Below are positions 57,837 to 64,000 of a DNA stretch of 64,000 nt, piece by piece. Source of the stretch: Collinsella sp. (lineage in GTDB: Bacteria > Actinomycetota > Coriobacteriia > Coriobacteriales > Coriobacteriaceae); the NCBI GenBank assembly GCA_018376905.1, contig JAHAAK010000002.1:33078-97077 (forward strand). The letters are read 5' to 3'. The position numbers were made by a program, and so were the translations under genes. The stretch's first letter is position 1, and each line of letters opens with the position of its first letter. The notes under the pieces were generated by a model that was not told the origin of the DNA, searched no databases, and saw only the letters and a program-made list of their open reading frames with translations.

Positions 57837-58418
57837 CTACATAGTATGGGTCGAATAGACCGGATCGTCCCGCCAAAGCTCCACGGCGTCGCAAAGCGAA
57901 ACGCCCTCACGTGCAGCACGAGCGCGCGTGGCGTTCATGTCGATCACGCGCTGATTGCTCGAGCCCCTAAAGCGCAACGAGATATCGTACAGATCCTGAA
58001 CGAACGGGCCGTCCACCAACATGTCGAGGCAGGCCAGGATACGGTCCGTCACCTCGGTATGATGACGGCCATCCGGCATAAGCTCCTCGAGCACGTCACC
58101 GGTAAAGCACCAAATGGTCTTGCCCGACCCCGCAGGATAGGCCGCACGCACGCGCTCGATAAAGTCAACAAGCCCCGCCTGATTCTCGGGCTCCATAGGC
58201 TCGCCACCCAGAATCGTCAGGCCATCGATAAAGGGATGGTCGAGGCTCTCAATAATCTTATCCTCGACGGCGCGATCGAACGGCTCACCCGCAGCAAAGT
58301 CCCACGCGACAGAGTTAAAGCAATTCTTGCACCCACGACGGCACCCACTCACAAACAGAGAAGTACGAACGCCTTCCCCATCAGCAATGTCGAAATACTT
58401 AATGTTCGCGTAGTTCAT
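57837..58418 (-). CDS. nrdG: Anaerobic ribonucleotide reductase activating protein
   Basis: A 193-residue radical-SAM activase. The cluster motif is SGCRRGCKNCFNS (CxxxCxxC) at about residues 26-38; GGEPMEPENQ binds SAM. It installs the glycyl radical on NrdD and needs reduced flavodoxin. The ATG at 58418 has AGGAAGG upstream. It follows nrdD on the same strand but a 202-bp inverted-repeat element lies between them. Confidence 0.92.
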   Translation of the reverse strand: MNYANIKYFDIADGEGVRTSLFVSGCRRGCKNCFNSVAWDFAAGEPFDRAVEDKIIESLDHPFIDGLTILGGEPMEPENQAGLVDFIERVRAAYPAGSGKTIWCFTGDVLEELMPDGRHHTEVTDRILACLDMLVDGPFVQDLYDISLRFRGSSNQRVIDMNATRARAAREGVSLCDAVELWRDDPVYSTHTM

Positions 58419-58663
58419 AAGTAACCTTCCTGGGGGTCTGGAGTATATCATTCCGTCCTCAAACATTCTCGGCCTTCGGCCTGCGAAACTGCGGGCGGGA
58501 CGATATGTCCCGGCCTCATGCAAAGGGTAACTCAATGAACGAAGCGAACATCGAGTATAGGGTTCGAGGTCCAATAAAAAATTTGTTGCAGCTCAATCGT
58601 TGCTGCAAGCAAACCGTTATTGCAAGTCGACTCATTTCCGCTAAGAACTTCGAGGAGTGAGCA

Positions 58664-58865
58664 GACCGCATGCTGCATCTCAGCTACGTCAACTTGGCTG
58701 CCCCGTAGCGAGGCCCCGGACCTTTACTCGATATGAGTTCCGCACGAACAGGAGGCGCCAGTGGCGCCTCCGCCGTGAGCCAGGACTGTCCGAAATAGCG
58801 AGTAAAGGTCCGGGGCCTCGCTACGGGGCAGCCTGGGATAGTTATTAGAGATGCAGCACGCGGTC
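58664..58865. repeat. 202-bp inverted duplication with 34-bp perfect arms between nrdD and nrdG
   Basis: Bases 58697-58730 (GCTGCCCCGTAGCG and on) are an exact reverse complement of 58799-58832. Outside these, 58664-58681 (GACCGCATGCTGCATCTC) matches the inverted 3' end of nrdD at 58848-58865 with one mismatch. The centre holds a perfect 9-bp hairpin GGAGGCGCC/GGCGCCTCC (58751-58771). It is an intercistronic element of unknown type and a likely terminator or attenuator. Confidence 0.85.
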
Positions 58866-61067
58866 GCGGATCTCCTCGGTTCGACCCTGGTTCCAGAACT
58901 GGGTACCGATGTAGCCGCACGTACGACGGGCGACATTCATCTTCTCCTGGTCACGATTGCCGCAATTGGGGCACTCCCACACCAGTTTGCCGTCATCCTC
59001 GACAATCTTGATCTCACCGTCGTAGCCGCACACCTGGCAGTAGTCGCTCTTGGTGTTGAGCTCGGCGTACATGATGTTATCGTAGATGTACTGCATCACG
59101 CGAATGACAGCCTTGAGGTTGTCCTGCATGTTGGGAACCTCAACGTAGGAGATGGCACCGCCCGGCGAAAGCTGCTGGAACATACCCTCGAACTTGAGCT
59201 TGTCGAATGCGTCGATCTCCTCGGACACGTGGACGTGGTAGCTGTTGGTGATGTAGCCCTTGTCCGTCACGCCCGGGATGATGCCAAAACGACGCTGCAG
59301 GCACTTAGCGAACTTGTAGGTCGTCGACTCAAGCGGGGTACCGTACAGCGAGAAGTCAATATCGCTTTCGGCCTTCCACTCGGCGCACTTGTCGTTCATG
59401 CGCTGCATGACGGCCATGGCAAAGGGCGTGCCCTCCTTCTCGGTGTGGCTGTGGCCCGTCATGTACTTGACGCACTCATACAAGCCGGCATAACCCAGAC
59501 TAATGGTGGAGTAACCGCCCACGAGCAGCTTATCGATCGTCTCGCCCTTCTTCAGGCGGGCGAGGGCACCGTACTGCCAAAGAATCGGTGCGGCGTCAGA
59601 AAGCGTACCCATCAGACGCTCATGACGGCACAGCAGGGCGCGGTGGCACAGCTCAAGGCGCTCGTCGAAGATCTTCCAGAACTTGTCCATGTCCTGATGC
59701 GAGCTCAGCGCGACATCAGGCAGGTTGATGGTCACGACGCCCTGGTTAAAGCGACCATAGTACTTGGGCTTGTTCGGGTCGTAGTTCAGCGCGTTGGCAA
59801 CGTTGTTAAAGCCGTTGCCCGAGCGGTCGGGCGTCAAGAAGCTGCGGCAGCCCATGCAGGTATAGCAGTCGCCGTTGCCGGCGGTCTCGCCCTTCGACAG
59901 CTTGAGCTCGCGCATCTTCTTCTCGGAGATGTAGTCGGGAACCATGCGCTTGGCGGTGCACTTGGCAGCCAGCTGGGTCAGGTAGAAGTACGGGGAATCC
60001 TCGTGAACGTTATCGTCCTCGAGTACATAGATGAGCTTGGGGAATGCCGGGGTAATCCAAACGCCGGCCTCGTTCTTAACGCCCTCGTAGCGCTGGCGAA
60101 GCGTCTCCTCCACGATCATGGCAAGGTCGTGCTTCTCCTGAGGCGTACGGGCCTCGTTAAGATACATAAAGACCGTCACGAACGGCGCCTGGCCATTGGT
60201 GGTCATAAGGGTCACGACCTGATACTGAATCGTCTGGACGCCGCGACGAATCTCATCGCGCAGGCGATCCTCAACAACCTCGCGGACCTTTTCGGGAGAT
60301 GCGGAAACGCCGAGCTCCTCAAGCTCGCGAGCGACCTCGCCGCGAATCTTCTGACGACTCACCTCAACGAACGGGGCAAGATGGGTCAGCGAGATGGACT
60401 GGCCGCCATACTGGGAGGAAGCAACCTGGGCGATGATCTGCGTCGCGATATTGCAGGCGGTCGAGAAGCTGTGCGGCTTCTCAATCAGCGTGCCCGAAAT
60501 AACGGTGCCGTTCTGGAGCATGTCCTCCAGGTTCACCAGATCGCAGTTGTGCATATGCTGGGCAAAGTAATCCGAATCGTGGAAGTGGATCAGGCCCTCA
60601 TTATGGGCGTCCACGATCTCCTGGGGCAGCAGCACGCGCTGGGTCAGGTCCTTGGAAATCTCGCCGGCCATATAGTCGCGCTGAACGGAGTTGACGGTCG
60701 GGTTCTTGTTGGAGTTCTCCTGCTTGACCTCTTCGTTGTTGCACTCGATCAGCGACAGGATCTTGTCGTCGGTCGTGTTCTTCTGGCGCTTCAGGCTCTG
60801 AACATAGCGATAGATGATGTAGTGGCGGGCAACCTCGTAGCAGTCGAGACGCATGATCTCGTCCTCGACCAAATCCTGGATCTCCTCGACCGAAACGGTG
60901 TGGCCCGCGTTCTCGCATGCCTCGGCGACGTTTTGCGCCGCATAAACCACCTGGCGGTCGGTTAGACGAGAGCTCTCCTCGACCTCCAAGTTGGCGGCGC
61001 GGATGGCATTGACAATCTTATCGATGTCAAAGACAACCTCGGTGCCGCTGCGCTTGATGATCTTCAT
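58845..61067 (-). CDS. nrdD: Anaerobic (class III) ribonucleoside-triphosphate reductase
   Basis: A 740-residue glycyl-radical enzyme. Residues 1-95 are an ATP-cone (IIKRSGTEVVFDIDKIVNAI) for allosteric control. The barrel carries GNGDCYTCMGCRSFL with the active-site Cys, and the C-terminus has a zinc site (CQVCGYDG and CPNCGN) and the glycyl loop RRTCGYIGTQFW. It reduces NTPs to dNTPs without oxygen. The ATG at 61067 has GAGG upstream. An NrdR box lies at 61325-61340. Oxygen sensitivity marks an anaerobic organism. Confidence 0.95.
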   Translation of the reverse strand: MKIIKRSGTEVVFDIDKIVNAIRAANLEVEESSRLTDRQVVYAAQNVAEACENAGHTVSVEEIQDLVEDEIMRLDCYEVARHYIIYRYVQSLKRQKNTTDDKILSLIECNNEEVKQENSNKNPTVNSVQRDYMAGEISKDLTQRVLLPQEIVDAHNEGLIHFHDSDYFAQHMHNCDLVNLEDMLQNGTVISGTLIEKPHSFSTACNIATQIIAQVASSQYGGQSISLTHLAPFVEVSRQKIRGEVARELEELGVSASPEKVREVVEDRLRDEIRRGVQTIQYQVVTLMTTNGQAPFVTVFMYLNEARTPQEKHDLAMIVEETLRQRYEGVKNEAGVWITPAFPKLIYVLEDDNVHEDSPYFYLTQLAAKCTAKRMVPDYISEKKMRELKLSKGETAGNGDCYTCMGCRSFLTPDRSGNGFNNVANALNYDPNKPKYYGRFNQGVVTINLPDVALSSHQDMDKFWKIFDERLELCHRALLCRHERLMGTLSDAAPILWQYGALARLKKGETIDKLLVGGYSTISLGYAGLYECVKYMTGHSHTEKEGTPFAMAVMQRMNDKCAEWKAESDIDFSLYGTPLESTTYKFAKCLQRRFGIIPGVTDKGYITNSYHVHVSEEIDAFDKLKFEGMFQQLSPGGAISYVEVPNMQDNLKAVIRVMQYIYDNIMYAELNTKSDYCQVCGYDGEIKIVEDDGKLVWECPNCGNRDQEKMNVARRTCGYIGTQFWNQGRTEEIRDRVLHL

Positions 61068-61324
61068 CCTCTTGCCTCTTTCGCGTCGTAGCCTCATTGC
61101 GCTTCAGAGCCAAACGATGCCCGGCAGGGCTTGCCCCTGTCTTGCGGCGCCGTCGCGCAATCTGTGTTCTCGATAAACCATAAGCCTCTATGCGGACATT
61201 CCCAGGAGCCGATCAAGCGGCTCAAAGACGTGTCCAAATGGGGCGAATAAGGTTCTCGTTCTCTGTCCGCCATCTATCATACGACAAAGAGGCATCTATA
61301 TCCTGTATTCTTTTTTTAGGTCAA

Positions 61325-61340
61325 ACACAACATATAGTGT
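61325..61340 (-). promoter_or_regulatory. NrdR box
   Basis: ACACAACATATAGTGT matches the NrdR consensus (ACACWATATATWGTGT) at nearly every position. A weaker second site may lie near 61294-61309, one 31-bp repeat away, as usual for paired NrdR boxes. It lies about 260 bases before nrdD. Confidence 0.75.
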
Positions 61341-61441
61341 TTCAGCAGGTCAAAGCAATTAGTCATTTTGCAGACGCATTAAAAATGAGGGGTTCTTGGG
61401 AAGTCGGTAAAACGTTACCAACACGGCTACCTGCATGGCAG

Positions 61442-61579
61442 TTATAAAACCCCCTTAGTCAAGCCGCTGACAAATCCTACCAAAACCAAGCCGCTCACGC
61501 CAAAATAATCCAAAAGATTGCGCTTGACCAACATGTTGCGGTCACGCGCGGTCAGGACGTATGCAATCAGCCAGCGCCC
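61442..61579 (-). pseudogene. Possible 3' remnant of a membrane-protein gene
   Basis: A 45-codon open frame ends with TAA and reads like the end of an integral membrane protein: RWLIAYVLTARDRNML then a helix YFGVSGLVLVGFVSGLTKG. There is a stop codon just upstream and no ribosome site, so it is probably a relic. It could also be a 30-residue small protein from an internal ATG. It lies between nrdD and the tRNA genes. Confidence 0.3.
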
Positions 61580-61646
61580 CTACGGGATGCGAAGATCATC
61601 GCACGCGGATCTTGAGTTCAATATCTGGTGCCACATTTGACGACAT

Positions 61647-61682
61647 AAAACAAAACAGCTCAGAGACATAGTCTCTGAGCTG
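61647..61682 (-). terminator. Terminator of the tRNA operon
   Basis: On the minus strand CAGCTCAGAGAC pairs with GTCTCTGAGCTG and is followed by TTTTGTTTTA. It lies just past tRNA-Val. Confidence 0.9.
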
Positions 61683-61690
61683 CGAACATT

Positions 61691-61765
61691 TGGTGGGCGT
61701 TAGAAGATTTGAACTTCTGACCTCTTCCGTGTCAGGGAAGCGCTCTCCCCCTGAGCTAAACGCCC
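61691..61765 (-). tRNA. tRNA-Val (anticodon GAC)
   Basis: On the minus strand the sequence folds as a full cloverleaf: acceptor GGGCGTT/AACGCCC, D arm GCTC/GAGC, anticodon stem CTTCC/GGAAG around CTGACAC (anticodon GAC), T arm AGAAG/CTTCT with TTCAAAT. The 3' CCA is encoded. It lies 3 bases after tRNA-Gly. Confidence 0.95.
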
Positions 61766-61768
61766 AAA

Positions 61769-61844
61769 TGGAGCGGACAACGGGGCTCGAACCCGCGACC
61801 CCAACCTTGGCAAGGTTGTGCTCTACCAACTGAGCCATGTCCGC
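61769..61844 (-). tRNA. tRNA-Gly (anticodon GCC)
   Basis: On the minus strand a complete cloverleaf: acceptor GCGGACA/TGTCCGC, anticodon stem CAACC/GGTTG around TTGCCAA (anticodon GCC), T arm CGGGTTCGAGCCCCG-like, and an encoded CCA. It is the first gene of a two-tRNA operon. Confidence 0.95.
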
Positions 61845-61856
61845 TTACGAGGATTA

Positions 61857-61885
61857 ATCTTACGTGATGCCCGCATCCTATGCAA
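61857..61885 (-). promoter_or_regulatory. Promoter of the tRNA-Gly-tRNA-Val operon
   Basis: On the minus strand TTGCAT (61880-61885) and TAAGAT (61857-61862) are spaced by exactly 17 bp. The tRNA begins 13 bases after the -10 box. A dyad of A/T-rich arms (61889-61915) lies just upstream. Confidence 0.75.
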
Positions 61886-61985
61886 GAACTTTTTTTAAAA
61901 AGTTTTGCAACGCCCTCGCGAACCTCGCGAAGACATCAGCCACCACGGAAGGCGCGGGCAAACGCAATCTCGCCGCAAGAGACCC

Positions 61986-63719
61986 CTACATCTCACCGAG
62001 CATGATCCAGGCAGAGCTGTCCTGCGCGAGCCTGCCGTCTGCAAGCGGTGATGAGGTGAGCAGGACCCTGCCCGCCGGCAGCTCCACGGGTGCTGCGCCG
62101 AAGTTCGTCACACACGCCCAGCCGTTGTCGCGGCGATAGGCGATAACGCCGCCCTCGGCGCCCTCGGCACCATCCGCAAGACCGGTGCGCCCGTCAAGAT
62201 CGAGCCACGCAAGATCGTTGGCGTAACCGCGCAGCTTGCGCCGAAGCCAGAGGGCGTCACGATAGAGCGCAAGCATCGATGTCGGGTCCGCTTCTTCCCT
62301 ATCGGCAGCGTAATCGGAAAACCATGCAGGTTGCGGCAGATGGGGCGCCGCATCGGCGTCCGCCGGCGAAAACCCAAACGATCCGCCCTGCGCGGGATCG
62401 TCCGCCGCCACCCACGGCAGGGGCACACGGCAGCCGTCGCGCCCCTTCTCACGCTTCGGTCCGCGCGTATTGGTCGCAGTAGGATCTTCGAGTGCAGCCC
62501 ACGGGATGTCAGCCACCTCAAAAAGGCCGAGCTCCTCACCCTGATACACGTATGCCGAGCCCGGAAGCGCCAGTTCAAGCAAAAGGGCCGCCCGCGCGCG
62601 GCGCTCGCCGAGTTCACGGTCCTCGTCATAAGACGACCCGTCGCGTAAGAGCCAGTCGAGCGCAATCTGGTGGTAGCGCGTCGCCTTGATTTGCGGCAGG
62701 GCATAGCGTGTCGCCACGCGCGGCACGTCGTGGTTGGAGAGTACCCAGGTCGAGGCGGAATCGGATTCGACGGCCGCCTTCAAGCCCTTCTCGATTGCAG
62801 TGTGCATGTCATCATAGGTCCAAGTGGCCTTGGCAAACTCAAAGTTGAATGTCTGGCCAAGCTCGCTGGGACGCGCATAGAGATACTGGCGCTCGGGCAG
62901 CACCCACGCCTCGGCAACGGCACTGCGCGGCGGATTATAGCGGTCGAACACGCGGCGCCACTCGCGATAGATCTCGTGGACCTCATTGCGGTCCCACAGC
63001 GGATGGGTGCCGTCGTCAACCATGTCATCGCCCTCGGCGAGATGCCACCGGTCGAGGTCATCGCGGTCGAGATCCTTGGCGAGACCCTGCGCCACATCAA
63101 TGCGAAAGCCGTCGACGCCTCGATCGCTCCAAAACGCCAGGACGTCGCAAAAGAGCGCATGAACCTCGGGGCATGACCAGTCAAAGTCCGGTTGCTCGGG
63201 CGTAAACATGTGCAGATACCACTGACCGTCCGCAACACGCGTCCATGCGGGGCCGCCAAAGTTGGCATTCCAATTGGTGGGAGGCAGCTCGCCATGCTCG
63301 CCGCGACCATCGCGGAAGATATAACGGGCGCGCTCGGGCGATCCGGGGCCGGCGGCAAGAGCGGCTTTGAACCAGGGGTGCTGGTTGGATGAATGGTTGG
63401 GCACGATGTCGACGATGACCTTGATGCCGCGCGCGTGAGCCGCAGCGATCATGTCATCGAAGTCGTCAAGCGAGCCGAGACGCGGGTCGACATCGCAGTA
63501 GTCCGCCACATCATAGCCGCCATCGACAAGAGGCGATGGGTAAAACGGGCTCAGCCAGATGGCCTCGATACCCAGCCGCTCAAGATAGTCCATCTGCTGG
63601 GTAATGCCCGCGATATCGCCCAGACCCGAACCAGTCGAATCCTTAAACGAGCGCGGGTAGATCTGATAGATCGCGGCATCGGACATCCATGAGCGCGAAG
63701 AAGACTTTTCTGTAGCCAT
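61986..63719 (-). CDS. GH13 alpha-glucosidase / oligo-1,6-glucosidase-like
   Basis: A 577-residue glycoside hydrolase. GH13 motifs: VDIVPNHSS (region I), GFRIDVAQGL with the nucleophile Asp (II), AVAEAWVLPE with the acid Glu (III), and VLSNHDVPRVATRY with the third Asp (IV). The N-terminal IYQIYPRSFKD and the calcium-free loop pattern resemble oligo-1,6-glucosidase and trehalose-type enzymes. It acts on alpha-glucosides taken up by the cell; no signal peptide. AGGGAGA lies upstream of the ATG at 63719. No sugar transporter adjoins. Confidence 0.9.
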   Translation of the reverse strand: MATEKSSSRSWMSDAAIYQIYPRSFKDSTGSGLGDIAGITQQMDYLERLGIEAIWLSPFYPSPLVDGGYDVADYCDVDPRLGSLDDFDDMIAAAHARGIKVIVDIVPNHSSNQHPWFKAALAAGPGSPERARYIFRDGRGEHGELPPTNWNANFGGPAWTRVADGQWYLHMFTPEQPDFDWSCPEVHALFCDVLAFWSDRGVDGFRIDVAQGLAKDLDRDDLDRWHLAEGDDMVDDGTHPLWDRNEVHEIYREWRRVFDRYNPPRSAVAEAWVLPERQYLYARPSELGQTFNFEFAKATWTYDDMHTAIEKGLKAAVESDSASTWVLSNHDVPRVATRYALPQIKATRYHQIALDWLLRDGSSYDEDRELGERRARAALLLELALPGSAYVYQGEELGLFEVADIPWAALEDPTATNTRGPKREKGRDGCRVPLPWVAADDPAQGGSFGFSPADADAAPHLPQPAWFSDYAADREEADPTSMLALYRDALWLRRKLRGYANDLAWLDLDGRTGLADGAEGAEGGVIAYRRDNGWACVTNFGAAPVELPAGRVLLTSSPLADGRLAQDSSAWIMLGEM

Positions 63720-64000
63720 GGGGCGTATCTCCCTTGCAACGAGGTTATGCGAGATGCCCACGATGATACGCCCAAAGCGGACATTCGCGACAAACAACGC
63801 CACAGCCACGCCCCAAAACGATCGCCCCCTCTCGGGTTCAAGCCTCCTGGGACGAATCGACCGATTAGTGAAAAGAACGGAAGACCCACTTTCCCGGCCA
63901 CGACAGACACTATGACCCAATCCGAGGGCACGGAAACGACAGGAGCCCCCGCTCGTGACCGCGGGTCGGGGCTGCGACAATGTTGTTGAAGTGCCAGAGG
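63720..64000. other. Upstream region of the glucosidase, no gene recognised
   Basis: Only short open frames without ribosome sites occur here. It should contain the glucosidase promoter. No operator could be identified. Confidence 0.4.

Noticed and set aside
58540..58580. GGTTCGAGGTCC, similar to a tRNA T arm
   Set aside because: No acceptor, D or anticodon arms can be formed around it.
58851..60965. A 704-codon open frame on the plus strand opposite nrdD
   Set aside because: It mirrors nrdD exactly in another frame, has the biased composition of a high-GC shadow and matches no family; nrdD is certain.
63912..63989. A 25-codon ORF at the right edge
   Set aside because: It lacks a ribosome site, and its composition is ordinary for non-coding sequence here.

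Overview
The window looks like chromosome of a high-GC, anaerobic, Gram-positive gut actinobacterium of the Coriobacteriia, most likely Collinsella. This is inferred from gene content and style: oxygen-sensitive class III ribonucleotide reductase (nrdD/nrdG), short flavodoxin beside a DUF3793 protein, an LPxAG-type cell-wall anchor, an acetylase-type lysine/diaminopimelate pathway, lactate dehydrogenase, and dense genes on both strands at roughly 60% GC. No rRNA, CRISPR array, integrase or transposase was seen. Most genes are housekeeping genes; the unusual material lies between them.

Layout. 1-2 kb: partial HTH gene, FxLYD-domain protein, small membrane protein, and a higBA toxin-antitoxin pair. 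2-7.5 kb: an M20 deacetylase diverging from a lysine-riboswitch operon, lysA-dapA (one fused frame), dapB, dapH. 7.5-14.3 kb (minus): nucleoid protein, DUF2974 lipase-like protein, ldh, PLP aminotransferase, nadE. 14.5-17 kb (plus): two low-complexity proteins of unknown role. 17-20 kb (minus): ettA and an orphan sdpR-sdpI immunity pair. 20-22 kb: a candidate type I toxin with antisense RNA promoter, then tcdA and a TatD-like gene. 22-25 kb (minus): sugar kinase and two HAD phosphatases. 25.4-28.2 kb (plus): an isolated operon of an unknown protein, a ClpP-like protease and a VirD4/TraG-like ATPase. 28-33 kb: pgi, a dehydrogenase-domain fragment, and an SOS-type Y-family polymerase with YolD. 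33-37.5 kb: large LPxAG surface protein, copper-type HMA protein, iron-type DUF3793-flavodoxin pair. 37.6-45.5 kb: polar amino-acid ABC transporter, nfo, an oxidoreductase, an aldo/keto reductase, panE-like gene. 45.5-52 kb: small membrane and secreted proteins, metY with a Cys-containing leader ORF, divergent LysR regulator, rnhA, oxidoreductase, acylphosphatase, Fur-family regulator. 52-61 kb: HAD hydrolase, UreE-like and SlyD proteins, dipeptidase, YgjP-like peptidase, then nrdD-nrdG-folE-HD-folB on the minus strand. 61.6-63.7 kb: tRNA-Gly and tRNA-Val, and a GH13 glucosidase.

How the genes work together. DapA, DapB and DapH, plus the M20 deacetylase and possibly the PLP aminotransferase, can supply all steps of the acetylated diaminopimelate route except the DapF epimerase; LysA ends it and a lysine riboswitch controls the operon. 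Several stress circuits can be read from operator-like sites: two LexA-type boxes before the polymerase, a DtxR/IdeR-like site before the flavodoxin operon, a CsoR-like site before the HMA protein, and an NrdR box before nrdD.

The most unusual signals are: (1) a 28-codon hydrophobic ORF at 20121-20207 with 5'-3' long-range pairing and a convergent antisense promoter, read here as a new type I toxin-antitoxin system; (2) two 63-bp intercistronic hairpins (41769-41831, 42936-42998) with identical outer arms and compensatory inner-stem changes; (3) several large inverted-repeat elements (16954-17111, 22015-22233, 58664-58865); (4) the in-frame lysA-dapA fusion; and (5) the unknown-ClpP-VirD4 operon.
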